From positions 144,785 through 208,784 of the forward strand of contig DLCG01000006.1 of NCBI GenBank assembly GCA_002480495.1: a stretch of DNA of 64,000 nucleotides. Direction: 5' to 3'. Within the stretch, counting starts at the first letter, position 1, and every line of letters starts with the position of its first letter. The stretch comes from Rhodobiaceae bacterium UBA7804 (GTDB taxonomy: Bacteria > Pseudomonadota > Alphaproteobacteria > Parvibaculales > Parvibaculaceae). Below, piece after piece: positions 31,940 to 42,078 of the stretch. Below the pieces are notes generated by a model. The model was not told the origin of the DNA and ran no database searches. It saw only the letters and a list, made by a program, of their open reading frames with translations. Made by a program: the position numbers and the translations under genes.

Positions 31940-33018
31940 AGCCGCGCGAAGAAACGATCCGGGCGTTCCTGAAAGAGGCAGGCTGGGAAAAGGCCGAGCG
32001 CCGTCCGCTTGCGGGCGATGCCTCTTCGCGCCGCTACGAGCGTCTCTCTCTCGATGACCGCCCCGCCGTGCTTATGGACTGGCCCTCCGGTCCCGACGCA
32101 CCCGTCATCGAAGGCCGCGCCGCCTATAGCCGCATCGCGCATCTCGCCGAAGATGTCCGTCCCTTCGTCGCCATCGGTGAGCATCTCCGTTCGCTCGGTC
32201 TCGCCGCGCCGGAAATCATCGCAAAGGATCTCGCGCATGGCCTGCTGCTGCTCGAAGATCTCGGCGATCATGTTTACGGCGCATTGATAGAGAAGGGCGA
32301 GGGGCCCTCCGGCGAGCCGCTCGACGAGCTTTACCGCGCGGGCATTGAAACGCTGCTGCGTCTTCAATCCGTGCCCGCGCCGCGCTCGCTTCCCGTCGGC
32401 GACGGCACGATGCACGAGATGCCGCGCTTCGACGATAGCGTCTTCCGTGCCGAACTCGATGTCTTTCTCGACTGGTATTTTCCGGTCGTGCTCGGCTGCG
32501 AGGCGACGCCGGAAATGCGCGAGGAATATCACGCGATCTGGACGTCCCTCCGCCCGCATGTCGATGCCGGAGTCGAAACGCTCTTCCTGCGCGACTATCA
32601 CTCACCCAACATGCTCTGGCTCGGCGCGCGCGCCGGGGCTGCTCGCGTCGGCCTCATCGACTATCAGGATGCGCTGATCGGCAACCGCGCCTATGACGTC
32701 GTCTCCTTCCTGCAGGATGCGCGCAAGGATGTGCCGGTGGCGCGCGAGGAGGCCATGCTCGCCTTATATGTCTCGCGCGCGAAGGGCGAGCTCGCCGGCT
32801 TCGATGAAGAAGAATTCCGCGCGTCATATGCCGTCCTCGGCGCGGAGCGCGCGCTCCGCCTCATCGGCCTCTGGCCGCGCCTTCTCAAGCGCGACGGCAA
32901 GCCGCAATACATGGCGCATATGCCGCGTACCATGGATTATCTGGATCGAAATCTCGCGCATCCCGTCCTTGCGCTCTTGCGCGCCTGGCTCGACAGGCAT
33001 ATTCCGGTGCGCTCATGA
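31936..33018 (+). CDS. amgK: N-acetylmuramate/N-acetylglucosamine-type kinase AmgK
   Basis: A 360-residue aminoglycoside-phosphotransferase-fold kinase. AmgK phosphorylates MurNAc at the anomeric carbon so that MurU can form UDP-MurNAc, the cell-wall recycling route that bypasses fosfomycin-inhibited MurA. Kinase motifs are visible: the N-lobe, LLLEDLGD as hinge, the catalytic loop FLRDYHSPNMLWL and the metal-binding LIDYQDALIG. The TTG start overlaps the tsaE stop; ATGA overlap joins it to murU. The symbol rests on this pairing and fold. Confidence 0.88.
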   Translation: MKPREETIRAFLKEAGWEKAERRPLAGDASSRRYERLSLDDRPAVLMDWPSGPDAPVIEGRAAYSRIAHLAEDVRPFVAIGEHLRSLGLAAPEIIAKDLAHGLLLLEDLGDHVYGALIEKGEGPSGEPLDELYRAGIETLLRLQSVPAPRSLPVGDGTMHEMPRFDDSVFRAELDVFLDWYFPVVLGCEATPEMREEYHAIWTSLRPHVDAGVETLFLRDYHSPNMLWLGARAGAARVGLIDYQDALIGNRAYDVVSFLQDARKDVPVAREEAMLALYVSRAKGELAGFDEEEFRASYAVLGAERALRLIGLWPRLLKRDGKPQYMAHMPRTMDYLDRNLAHPVLALLRAWLDRHIPVRS

Positions 33019-33728
33019 AGATCAAACGCGCAATGGTCATGGCGGCGGGCAAGGGAACGCGCATGCGCCCCCTCACGGATACGCGGCCAAAGCCGCTCGT
33101 CTCCTTCGCCGGCCGCCCGCTCATCGATCATGTTCTCGACCGCCTGGAAGAAGCGGGCATCGAGGAGGCGGTGGTAAACGTCCATCACTTCGCCAACATG
33201 CTGGAAGAGCATCTCGCCCGGAGAAAGGGCGGCCCGCGCATCGTTATCTCGGACGAGCGTGCCGAGCTGCTCGACACCGGCGGCGGAACGAAGAAGGCGC
33301 TCGGTCTCCTCGGCGACGATCCCATCGTCACCTTCAATTCGGATTCGGTCTGGGTGGAGGGTTTCGGCTCCAACCTGCGCAACCTGATCGATGGCTTCGA
33401 TCCCGAGCGCATGGATGCGCTGTTGATGATTGCGGATGCCGCCCGCACCATCGGCTTTGTCGGCCGCGGCGATTTCACGATGGACCCCTTCGGCGCGCTG
33501 ATGCGCCGAGAAGGTTCTTCCACCGCTCCTCATGTCTTCGCGGGCGTCCAGGTCATCAAGCCGGCTCTCTTCGCGGAGGGGCCGGACGGTCCCTTCTCCA
33601 CCAATCTCATCTGGGACCGCCTCATCGAAAAAGGCACGCTTTTCGGCCAGCGCATGACGGGCGTCTGGATGCATGTCGGCGCACCGGACGATCTTGCCGA
33701 GGCGGAAGCCTTCCTGCGGGATTTGTAG
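33015..33728 (+). CDS. murU: MurNAc-1-phosphate uridylyltransferase MurU
   Basis: A 237-residue nucleotidyltransferase that turns MurNAc-1-phosphate and UTP into UDP-MurNAc. The N-terminal nucleotide motif is AMVMAAGKGTRMRPLTDTRPKPLV, seen in parts, where the Gly-rich loop and Lys bind the nucleotide; the catalytic metal Asp is expected in IVTFNSDSVWV. There is no hexapeptide acyltransferase extension, which fits MurU rather than GlmU. It overlaps amgK by four bases. Confidence 0.9.
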   Translation: MKIKRAMVMAAGKGTRMRPLTDTRPKPLVSFAGRPLIDHVLDRLEEAGIEEAVVNVHHFANMLEEHLARRKGGPRIVISDERAELLDTGGGTKKALGLLGDDPIVTFNSDSVWVEGFGSNLRNLIDGFDPERMDALLMIADAARTIGFVGRGDFTMDPFGALMRREGSSTAPHVFAGVQVIKPALFAEGPDGPFSTNLIWDRLIEKGTLFGQRMTGVWMHVGAPDDLAEAEAFLRDL

Positions 33729-33752
33729 GCGCCAACGCGCTACCATGGCCCC

Positions 33753-36700
33753 ATGAGGGCCGATTCTCTCACGCTTTTTTCAATGCCGCCCGGCACGCCG
33801 TTTCTCGAACGGCTGGCCTCGGCGCTCGTCGCCGATATTTCGCTCGGCGGCCGCTTCGCGGGTGCGCCGGAGCTTGCGGAGGCAACGATTCTCCTGCCCA
33901 CGCGCCGTGCGGTGCGCGCGCTTGGTGACGCCTTTCTCCGCGCGGGCGGCGGCGCGGCAATGGTTCTGCCCGCGATCCGAGCGCTGGGCGACGTCGATGA
34001 GGAAGAACTCGTTCTCGATCCCGCGGGGCTTGGCGCGGAAGCGCTCGATCTGCCGCCCGCCATGCCTGCGCTCGAGCGCCAGCTTCGCCTCGCGCGCATG
34101 ATCGCGGCCGAAGGCGGTGAAGATGAAGTGCGCGCCCTCGGGCTCGCCGCAGATCTCGGACGCTTCCTCGATATGGTCCTCACCGAAGGCGCGGACATGA
34201 CGCAGCTTGCGTCCCTCGTGCCGCAGGAATTCGCCGATCATTGGCAGATCACGCTCGACTTCCTGAAGGTGCTCACAGCCCGCTGGCCGGAAGAGCTTGC
34301 GCGCCTTGGCTACATGGAGCAGGCCGAACGCCGCAATCACCTGCTGCGCGCGCAGGCCGCCGCATGGGAAAGCGCGCCACCGCGAGGTCTCGTCATTGCG
34401 GCAGGCTCAACGGGTTCGATCCCCGCGACAGCGGAGCTTCTGCGTGTGGTCGCGCGTCTGCCGCTTGGCGCTGTCCTCCTGCCGGGCCTCGATCTCGATC
34501 TTGATGAGGCGAGCTGGAACGCGATCGGCGATCCCGGCACCGCCTCCCATCCGCAATATGGCTTGAAGAAACTCCTCGCGCATCTTCGCGCGGAGCGTGC
34601 CGATGTCGAGTTATGGCCCGGCGCGGCGAGTGCGGCTCGCGGGGCCATGCGTGCGAAGATCATGTCGGAAGCTCTCCGCCCGGCGGAGACGACGGAGAAA
34701 TGGCTGTTCCGTCTCTACGATTTGAAGGGGCATGCCGCCGAAGGCTTCTCCGGTCTCACCATGATGGAAGCGCCCGGCGAACGCGACGAGGCGGGCGCCA
34801 TCGCGCTCATGATGCGCGACGCATTGGAAACGCCGGAAAAGACGGCCGCGCTGGTGACGCCCGACAGAAAGCTTGCGCGCCGCGTCGCGATGGAGCTTCG
34901 CCGCTGGAATGTCGAGGTGAATGACTCGGGTGGCGAACCCTTGAGAAACACCGCGCCTGTTGCCTTTCTCCGTCTCGTCGCGGAAATGGTGGCGGAGGAA
35001 TTCGCGCCTGTTCCGTTTCTCGCCTGCCTGAAACATCCGCTGGCGGCGGCGGGCAGCGACCCCGCCTCCTTCCGCGCCGAACTGCGTGCCATCGAGAAGG
35101 CGCTCCTTCGCGGGCCTCGTCCCGCCCCCGGTCTTGCCGGTTTGCGCACAGCCTGCGAGGCGATGCGCAAGGAAGAGCTGCGGGAAGGAGACGACCCAAC
35201 CAGGAAGGAAGCGCGTCTGCAGCGCTTCGAAAAACTGATCGGACGGATCGAGCGTTGCGTTGCGCCCCTGGTTGACGCGATGAAGGCGCGGCGGGAAGCG
35301 GCATCCCTCGTCCTTGCTCACGCTGAAGCCGCTGAGCATCTTGCCGCGACGGCGGAAGAGAAGGGCGTCGCGCGTCTCTGGAAGGGCGAGGCGGGCGAAG
35401 CGGCTTCCGATTTCATCCGCGAGCTTGCGGAAGCGGCACCCGCCTTTGGCGAGATCGAGCCCGGCGCCTATGCATATTTTTTCGATGAGCTCTCTTCCGC
35501 CCGCGTTCTGCGTCCGCGTTGGGGCGCGCATCCGAGGCTCTTCATCTGGGGTCCGCTTGAAGCGCGCCTGCAGCATGCGGATCGTATGATCCTCGGAGGC
35601 CTCAACGAAGGTACCTGGCCTGCGGAGGCGAATATCGATCCCTGGCTCAACAGGCCCATGCGCGCCGCCATGGGCCTCGAACCGCCCGAGCGGCGTATCG
35701 GTCTCGCCGCGCATGATTTTGTGGAAGGTGCTTCCGCCCCGGAAGCGATCCTCACGCGCGCATTGAAAGTCGAGGGCGCCCCCACCGTCGCTTCCCGATG
35801 GTGGCTTCGCCTAGAAAGCATTCGCAATGGCCTTGGCCACGAGGCGAATGGCGATGCCTCGCGCTGGTGGAAATGGGCGCAGGAGATCGACCGCCCGGAA
35901 AAAATCCTCGATCCCGTCCGCCCGCGCCCCATGCCGCCGCTTGATGCGAGGCCACGCCGTCTCTCCGTCACCGAGATCGAAACGCTGATCCGCGACCCTT
36001 ACTCGATCTATGCGCGCCGTATCCTGAAACTTCCCGTGCTTGATCCGCTCGATGCTGACATTGCCGCCGCCGAGCGCGGCAATATCATCCACGAGGCGTT
36101 GGAGCGTTTCGTGGACGCATATCCAGATTCCCTGCCGGACGATGCGTTTGGGAAGCTCATTGCCATCGGCGAAGAAGTCTTTGCGGCAGCACTGGATCGT
36201 CCGGGTGTTGCCGCCTTCTGGTGGCCGCGTTTCAAGCGCATCGCGCGCTGGATCGTGGAACATGAGCGCGAGGAACGCGAAGGTCTTCGCCGCGCCTGGG
36301 CCGAAGCGCGCGGCGAAATTTCCATTGGTGAACTCGCGTATCCCGTCACGCTTGTCGGCAAGGCGGACAGGATCGACCTGCGCGTGGACGGAGCGCTCGA
36401 CATCATCGACTACAAGACGGGCGTGCTTCCGAGCGTGAAACAGGTCGAGATTGGTCTCGCGCCGCAATTGCCTCTGGAAGCCGCCATGGCCGCGCGGGGA
36501 GGCTTCCGCGAGAAATCCGTCGACGGCGCGCCTCTTCCTTCCGCGCGCACGGGCCGCATGATCTATCTGCGTCTCACCGGCGGCGAAACGGCGGGCGAGG
36601 TGCGCACAGTGCCGGACGAAGGTGGCGATCTCGCTGAGGCAACCTATGGCTGGCTGGTCGATCTGCTGCGCCAGTATGAGGATGTGAAGACGCCTTATCT

Positions 36701-36797
36701 GTCGCGCCCCCGCCCGATGTTCTGGGGCCGCTATGGCGACTACGATCATCTTGCGCGTGTGAAGGAATGGTCGTCTGCCGGAGACGACGCGGAATGA
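33753..36797 (+). CDS. addB: Double-strand break repair protein AddB
   Basis: A 1014-residue subunit of the AddAB helicase-nuclease that resects double-strand breaks for RecA recombination. The inactive helicase-like region lacks a clear Walker A motif, as in alphaproteobacterial AddB. The C-terminal PD-(D/E)XK nuclease carries VGKADRIDLRVDGALDIIDYKTG, seen in parts, near residues 867-890; the Asp and the Asp-Tyr-Lys are catalytic. The stop overlaps the addA start by ATGA, so both subunits are made together. It follows murU by 24 bp. Confidence 0.95.
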   Translation: MRADSLTLFSMPPGTPFLERLASALVADISLGGRFAGAPELAEATILLPTRRAVRALGDAFLRAGGGAAMVLPAIRALGDVDEEELVLDPAGLGAEALDLPPAMPALERQLRLARMIAAEGGEDEVRALGLAADLGRFLDMVLTEGADMTQLASLVPQEFADHWQITLDFLKVLTARWPEELARLGYMEQAERRNHLLRAQAAAWESAPPRGLVIAAGSTGSIPATAELLRVVARLPLGAVLLPGLDLDLDEASWNAIGDPGTASHPQYGLKKLLAHLRAERADVELWPGAASAARGAMRAKIMSEALRPAETTEKWLFRLYDLKGHAAEGFSGLTMMEAPGERDEAGAIALMMRDALETPEKTAALVTPDRKLARRVAMELRRWNVEVNDSGGEPLRNTAPVAFLRLVAEMVAEEFAPVPFLACLKHPLAAAGSDPASFRAELRAIEKALLRGPRPAPGLAGLRTACEAMRKEELREGDDPTRKEARLQRFEKLIGRIERCVAPLVDAMKARREAASLVLAHAEAAEHLAATAEEKGVARLWKGEAGEAASDFIRELAEAAPAFGEIEPGAYAYFFDELSSARVLRPRWGAHPRLFIWGPLEARLQHADRMILGGLNEGTWPAEANIDPWLNRPMRAAMGLEPPERRIGLAAHDFVEGASAPEAILTRALKVEGAPTVASRWWLRLESIRNGLGHEANGDASRWWKWAQEIDRPEKILDPVRPRPMPPLDARPRRLSVTEIETLIRDPYSIYARRILKLPVLDPLDADIAAAERGNIIHEALERFVDAYPDSLPDDAFGKLIAIGEEVFAAALDRPGVAAFWWPRFKRIARWIVEHEREEREGLRRAWAEARGEISIGELAYPVTLVGKADRIDLRVDGALDIIDYKTGVLPSVKQVEIGLAPQLPLEAAMAARGGFREKSVDGAPLPSARTGRMIYLRLTGGETAGEVRTVPDEGGDLAEATYGWLVDLLRQYEDVKTPYLSRPRPMFWGRYGDYDHLARVKEWSSAGDDAE

Positions 36798-39700
36798 GTG
36801 GCGCTTCGAAAAAGGCGAGCGGAACCGATGACGCGCAGCGCCGTGCTTCCCATCCGGAAACCTCGGTCTGGGTTTCCGCCAATGCGGGCTCCGGCAAGAC
36901 GCATGCATTGACGACACGCGTTGCGCGCCTCCTTCTCGCGGGCACGGACCCTCAGCGCATTCTCTGCCTCACCTTCACCAAGGCAGCTGCCGCCGAAATG
37001 GCGGGCCGTCTCTACAAGCGTCTCGGCGCCTGGGCGACGATGCCGGACGCGGAACTCGCCGCCGAGATTGAAGGCATCGAAGGCCGGAAGCCCGGCAAGG
37101 ATGTGCTTGACGTCGCGCGAAAGCTCTTCGCTCGCGCCATCGAGACGCCCGGCGGACTGAAGATCCAGACCATTCACGCCTTCTGCGAAAGGCTGCTCGG
37201 GCGCTTCCCGCTGGAGGCGGGAGTACCTCCCCAGTTCGAGATTCTCGACGAGCGCAGCGCCGATGAGCTGATGGAGGAGGTGCGGGATACGGTCCTTCTT
37301 CGCGCGGGTGCGGAGCCTGAAACGCCGCTCGGTCTTGCGCTTGCCCATATCGTTTCCCGTGTGGACGAGCTCGCCTTCGGCAAGCTCCTTCGCGAGATCA
37401 CGGGCCAGCGAAGCAACTTCCAGAAAATGCTTGAGCGTTTCGGCGGACTCGATGGCATTTGCCAGGCGGTGCGGGCTGCGCTTTCCGCGGTACCGGGCGT
37501 GAGCGTGGACGACGTTCTCGCCGAAATAGCAGCCCTCCCCGAAGCCGCGATGCGCGGCGCGGCGGATACACTCTCCCGCGGCACGAAGACGGATGGCGAC
37601 CGCGCGGCGCTGCTTCATGCCTTTCTCGCGGAACCTGCGCGTGCGGAGCATGTGGATGACTACATCGCCGTCTTCCTGACGAAGGAAATGGCGCCCCGCA
37701 AGACGCTCATCACGAAGAAGCTCGGTGAGGCGAACCCTGCGGCAGCACGCGCGCTGGAGGAGGAGCAGGCGCGCATCGTCTCGCTCGTCGGCCGCATGCG
37801 CTCCATTCGCGTCGCCGAGGCGACCGAAGCGATCATGGCGATTGCCATCGCGATCCTCGATGCCTTCGAGAATGCGAAACGATCGCGCGCCTTGCTCGAC
37901 TATGACGACCTGATCGCGAAGACGCGCGCGCTGTTGACGACATCCAGCATGGCGCCTTGGGTGCTCTACAAGCTCGATGGCGGTATCGATCATATTCTGG
38001 TGGACGAGGCGCAGGACACGAGCCCCGAGCAATGGGACGTCGTCGCGCGCATCGCAGACGAGTTTCTTTCCGGTAGCGGCGCGCGCGATGTCGTCCGCAC
38101 GATCTTTGCCGTAGGCGACGAGAAGCAGTCGATCTTTTCCTTTCAGGGCGCTGACCCCGCACGCTTCGACGACATGAAGCGCTATTTCGAGAAGCGCGTG
38201 AGGGCGGCGGAGCTTCTCTGGGACTATGTGCCCCTCACGCGCTCCTTCCGCTCCGTGCCGGAAGTGTTGGGTGCGGTTGACCGTGTCTTCGCGCTTGAGG
38301 AAGCGCGAAATGGGCTCACGGCCTCCGGTGATCTCGATCCCCATATCGCTCATCGCGATCTCGATGCGGGCCTCGTGGAGCTGTGGGAGCTGGAAGAGCC
38401 GGAAGAGGGTGAAGAAGCGAGCCCCTGGGATGCACCGCTCGACTACATGACAGGTGAAGCGCCGATCTCCCGCCTTGCATCGCGCATCGCGGATACGATC
38501 CAGGGCTGGCTCGTGAACGAAGAGGAACTCCCTGCCAAGGGGCGCAAGATCAGGCCGGGAGACATCCTCATTCTCGTCCGCCGCCGCAATGCCTTTGTCG
38601 GCGAAATGGTGCGCCACCTGAAGGCGCGCGGCGTTCCCGTCGCCGGGGCGGACCGCATGGTCCTCACCGAGCAGATGGCGGTGATGGACCTCATCGCACT
38701 TGGCCGCTTTGTACTGCTGCCGGAAGACGATCTGACGCTCGCGACCGTTCTCAAGGGGCCGCTCATCGGTCTCGACGAGCATGCATTGTTCGACCTCGCA
38801 TGGAAGCGTGAGGGCTCGCTCTGGAGGGCGCTGCGGGCGAAGTCGGCGGAAGATGGGCGCTACAGGGAAGCCGAAGTGCTTCTGTCGCGGTTGCTTGCTC
38901 GTGCCGACTTCGAGCCGCCTTACGAGTTCTTTGCCCATGTGCTGACGGGTGAGGAAGGCCGCCGCCGCATTCTGGCGCGGCTGGGGCCCGATGCGGCCGA
39001 CCCGGTCGACGAGTTCCTCTCGCTTGCACTCGAATTCGAACGCAATCACGCGCCCTCGCTTGAAGCCTTCCTCCACTGGCTGGAGCGCGGTGCGGCGGAG
39101 ATCAAGCGCGACATGGATCAGGGCCGCGACGAAGTTCGCGTGATGACGGTGCATGGCGCAAAGGGGCTTGAGGCCGAGATCGTCTTCATGCCCGACACTT
39201 GCGCCGCGCCGGGCGGTGCGCATGATCCGGCGCTTCTCGCTTTGCCGCGGCTCGAGAAGGATGGCCCCGAACTTCTGCTCTGGCCGGTGCGCAAGAAGGA
39301 GGAGGACGAGGTAAGCGCTGCTGCGCGCGCCTTCCGCCGGGAGCTCCAGGCGGCAGAGTACCGGCGCCTTCTCTACGTCGCGATGACGCGCGCGCGTGAC
39401 CGGCTCTATATCGCGGGCTATCGCGGGGTCAATCCGCCTTCGGAAGAATGCTGGTATGAACTTGCGCGCAAGGCGCTCCTGCCGGATGCGAAGGAGGTGA
39501 AGCTTCCGGATGGGCGCACCGTCTGGCGCATCGAGGGGAAGCAGCGCCGCAAGGTCGAGGCGGAAAGGGTTGCATCGGGCGCGGATCATCCGCCCTTGCC
39601 GGCCTGGATCTCGAAGGATGCGCTGGAAGAACCTGCGCCCTCGCGCCCGCTAGCGCCGTCGCGCCTGCCGCCGGAGGATATTGCCGAGCCTGCGGTTCTC

Positions 39701-40261
39701 TCCCCTCTGGTAGAAGACGGCTCGAAGCGTTTCAAACGCGGCAGCCTCATCCACCGCCTGCTTCAGACCTTGCCCGATCTTCCTCCCGAGGCGCGGCCCG
39801 CAGCCGCGGCGCGCTTCCTCGCGCTGCCGGCTCACGGTCTCTCGCAAGAGGCGGCGGAGGAGATCAACAGTGCTGTTTTCCGCGTGCTCAACGATGAGCG
39901 CTTTTCGTCCGTCTTCGCGAAGCCGAGCCGCGCCGAGGTGCCCGTCACCGGCACCATCGAATTTCGCGGACGAACGCTCCTCGTCGGCGGTCAGATCGAC
40001 CGCCTCTGCGTGACGGAAAACGAGCTCTTCATTGTCGACTACAAGACGAATCGGCCCCCTCCAAAGGAACTCGATCAGGTCAGCGAAGCCTATCTCGTGC
40101 AAATGGCGGCCTATCGCGCCGTTCTCGCGCAGATCTATCCGGATCATGTGATTCGCTGCGGCCTGCTCTGGACCGACGGCCCGCACCTCATGGATTTACC
40201 CGTGGAAATGCTGGAGAATGTACTGACACAGGCGAAACCTGCGGCGATTGGGCAACCTTGA
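36794..40261 (+). CDS. addA: Double-strand break repair helicase AddA
   Basis: A 1155-residue SF1A helicase-nuclease. Walker A is SANAGSGKTHALTTRVARLL at ~28-47; helicase motif II is ILVDEAQDTSPEQWD; the C-terminal motif VI region has YRRLLYVAMTRARDRLYI. The nuclease domain near residue 1081 carries GGQIDRLCV and FIVDYKTNRPPP. The ATG at 36794 overlaps the addB stop; a longer upstream start is unlikely. With AddB it replaces RecBCD in this class. trxA follows after ~110 bp. Confidence 0.96.
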   Translation: MSGASKKASGTDDAQRRASHPETSVWVSANAGSGKTHALTTRVARLLLAGTDPQRILCLTFTKAAAAEMAGRLYKRLGAWATMPDAELAAEIEGIEGRKPGKDVLDVARKLFARAIETPGGLKIQTIHAFCERLLGRFPLEAGVPPQFEILDERSADELMEEVRDTVLLRAGAEPETPLGLALAHIVSRVDELAFGKLLREITGQRSNFQKMLERFGGLDGICQAVRAALSAVPGVSVDDVLAEIAALPEAAMRGAADTLSRGTKTDGDRAALLHAFLAEPARAEHVDDYIAVFLTKEMAPRKTLITKKLGEANPAAARALEEEQARIVSLVGRMRSIRVAEATEAIMAIAIAILDAFENAKRSRALLDYDDLIAKTRALLTTSSMAPWVLYKLDGGIDHILVDEAQDTSPEQWDVVARIADEFLSGSGARDVVRTIFAVGDEKQSIFSFQGADPARFDDMKRYFEKRVRAAELLWDYVPLTRSFRSVPEVLGAVDRVFALEEARNGLTASGDLDPHIAHRDLDAGLVELWELEEPEEGEEASPWDAPLDYMTGEAPISRLASRIADTIQGWLVNEEELPAKGRKIRPGDILILVRRRNAFVGEMVRHLKARGVPVAGADRMVLTEQMAVMDLIALGRFVLLPEDDLTLATVLKGPLIGLDEHALFDLAWKREGSLWRALRAKSAEDGRYREAEVLLSRLLARADFEPPYEFFAHVLTGEEGRRRILARLGPDAADPVDEFLSLALEFERNHAPSLEAFLHWLERGAAEIKRDMDQGRDEVRVMTVHGAKGLEAEIVFMPDTCAAPGGAHDPALLALPRLEKDGPELLLWPVRKKEEDEVSAAARAFRRELQAAEYRRLLYVAMTRARDRLYIAGYRGVNPPSEECWYELARKALLPDAKEVKLPDGRTVWRIEGKQRRKVEAERVASGADHPPLPAWISKDALEEPAPSRPLAPSRLPPEDIAEPAVLSPLVEDGSKRFKRGSLIHRLLQTLPDLPPEARPAAAARFLALPAHGLSQEAAEEINSAVFRVLNDERFSSVFAKPSRAEVPVTGTIEFRGRTLLVGGQIDRLCVTENELFIVDYKTNRPPPKELDQVSEAYLVQMAAYRAVLAQIYPDHVIRCGLLWTDGPHLMDLPVEMLENVLTQAKPAAIGQP

Positions 40262-40372
40262 CCTCGTGGAGGGGCGTTCCTAGATTCAAGCGAACTGAAC
40301 CAGTACCCGTTTTTGCGCTTTGGCGCGTGCCGCGTCCCGATACGGAGACGGCGGCCAGAAAGGATAAGGATA

Positions 40373-40693
40373 ATGGCGACTAACAAAGTGACCGACGCAT
40401 CGTTCGAGACCGATGTCATCGATGCAAGTGGGCCTGTCTTGGTCGACTTCTGGGCGGAGTGGTGCGGCCCCTGCAAGCAGATTGGCCCGGCTCTTGAAGA
40501 GATCGCCAAGGACTATGACGGCAAGCTCACCGTCGCCAAGATCAACATCGACGAAAATCCGAACGTGCCCACGAAGTATGGTGTGCGTGGTATTCCGACC
40601 CTGATGATCTTCAAGGACGGCCAGGTTGCGGCGACCAAGGTTGGTGCGCTCCCGAAGGGCAAGATCGTCGAGTGGATCGACAGCGCACTCTGA
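40373..40693 (+). CDS. trxA: Thioredoxin
   Basis: A 106-residue thioredoxin with the active site WAEWCGPCKQIGP (Cys31, Cys34), cis-Pro in RGIPTLMIF, and no signal peptide, so it is cytosolic. The ATG at 40373 has AGGATAAGGATA upstream and gives the normal length; an upstream in-frame start would add 20 unrelated residues. A strong terminator follows. It reduces ribonucleotide reductase, PAPS reductase and other disulfides. Confidence 0.97.
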   Translation: MATNKVTDASFETDVIDASGPVLVDFWAEWCGPCKQIGPALEEIAKDYDGKLTVAKINIDENPNVPTKYGVRGIPTLMIFKDGQVAATKVGALPKGKIVEWIDSAL

Positions 40694-40714
40694 TCTGCTA
40701 GAGGAATTCTCTGG

Positions 40715-40745
40715 AAAGGCCGGTCCGCGTGACCGGCCTTTTTCT
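40715..40745. terminator. Bidirectional terminator between trxA and folC
   Basis: Arms AAAGGCCGGTC and GACCGGCCTTT around CGCGT, followed by T residues. It ends two bases before the folC stop, so it can terminate both genes. Confidence 0.9.
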
Positions 40746-40746
40746 T

Positions 40747-42078
40747 TCAGCCATTTTCCGAAAGAACATGCCCCGCGAGGTAGAGCGAGCCGCAGATGAG
40801 TATGCGCGGCGTCGCGCGGCCCGCAGCAAGCGATGCGCGTTGCAGCGCTTCGTCAAGCGACGGAGCGGCATGTGCATCGAGACCGGCCTGCGAGGCGGCA
40901 CTGGCCAGAGTCTCTGCCGGAACGCTCGCCGGTGCGCCTGGAATCGTCACTGTTTCGACATGGGAAGCCAGTCCGCGGAACGGTGCGAAGAAGCCGCCTG
41001 CATCCTTGGTGTCGAGCATGCCGCTGACGAGGATCAGCGGGCGGGGGTGGCCGTCGCTGTCGCGTTGTGCCAGCTCCGCCATGGCTTCCGCGACCGCACG
41101 CCCCGCCGCCGGATTGTGGCCGCCGTCGAGCCAGAGTTCCGCTCCCTGCGGAATGACCTCGAAAAGCGGTCCTTTCGTCAACCGTTGCAACCTTGCCGGC
41201 CACTCGACCTCAGTCATCGCCCGCGCGACCGCTTGCCGTTCCAGATGCAGGATGCCCGACTTGCGAAGGGCGCAGATTGCGACGCCTGCATTGTCGATCT
41301 GGTGACGCCCCGGAAGGCGCGGCAACGGCAGGTCAAGCAGCCCATCCTCGTCCTGATAGATCAGTGCGCCACCCTCTTCATGCGCGGTGAAATCCTGCCC
41401 ATGTATGAAGAGCCGTGCACCAGCTTTCTCGGCGGCAATCTCGATGGCAACGCGCGCTTCGTCCAGTTGCGGTCCGATCACCGCGGGCACGCCACGCTTG
41501 AGAATACCCGCCTTCTCCGTCGCGATGAGCTCGATCGTGTTGCCGAGAAACGCCTGATGATCGAGATCGACAGGCGTGATGACGGTGACAGCTGGCTTGT
41601 CGACGACATTCGTCGTGTCGAGCCTTCCGCCCATGCCGACCTCGAGTATGAGCGCGTCGGCAGGTGTCCGCGAAAAGGCCAATAGGGCCGCTGCTGTCGT
41701 TATTTCGAAGAATGTAATGGGCGCGCCTGCATTTGCCTTTTCGCACTCATCGAGAATGGCGGAGAGGCGCTCCTCGGAAATGGGTGCGCTCCCGCTCTTT
41801 CCCGCGAGACGAATGCGCTCGTGGAAACGAACGAGATGCGGCGATGTATAGCTGTGAACGGCATACCCGCCCGCCTCGAGCGCAGCCCGCAGATAGGCGG
41901 AAACGGAGCCCTTGCCGTTCGTACCCGCAATGTGGAAGACCGGTGGAAGAGCACGCTCGGGATGCCCAAGCGCCCCAAGCAGGCGCCATGTTCTGTCGAG
42001 CGAGAGATCGATCAGCTTCGGATGGAGTTTCGTCAGCCTTTCGAGAATGACATCGCTGGTTGAAACGCTGTCGTTCAC
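40747..42078 (-). CDS. folC: Bifunctional folylpolyglutamate synthase/dihydrofolate synthase
   Basis: A 443-residue Mur-ligase-fold enzyme that joins Glu to dihydropteroate and extends folate polyglutamates. The ATP loop is HIAGTNGKGSVSAYL (51-58 core), with the folate-site segment YTSPHLVRFHERI and the central LEVGMGGRLDTTNVV. The C-terminal domain contains ELWLDGGHNPAAGRAV. Its start overlaps the accD stop by four bases (42075-42078). It is the last gene of the long minus-strand chain. Confidence 0.95.
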   Translation of the reverse strand: MNDSVSTSDVILERLTKLHPKLIDLSLDRTWRLLGALGHPERALPPVFHIAGTNGKGSVSAYLRAALEAGGYAVHSYTSPHLVRFHERIRLAGKSGSAPISEERLSAILDECEKANAGAPITFFEITTAAALLAFSRTPADALILEVGMGGRLDTTNVVDKPAVTVITPVDLDHQAFLGNTIELIATEKAGILKRGVPAVIGPQLDEARVAIEIAAEKAGARLFIHGQDFTAHEEGGALIYQDEDGLLDLPLPRLPGRHQIDNAGVAICALRKSGILHLERQAVARAMTEVEWPARLQRLTKGPLFEVIPQGAELWLDGGHNPAAGRAVAEAMAELAQRDSDGHPRPLILVSGMLDTKDAGGFFAPFRGLASHVETVTIPGAPASVPAETLASAASQAGLDAHAAPSLDEALQRASLAAGRATPRILICGSLYLAGHVLSENG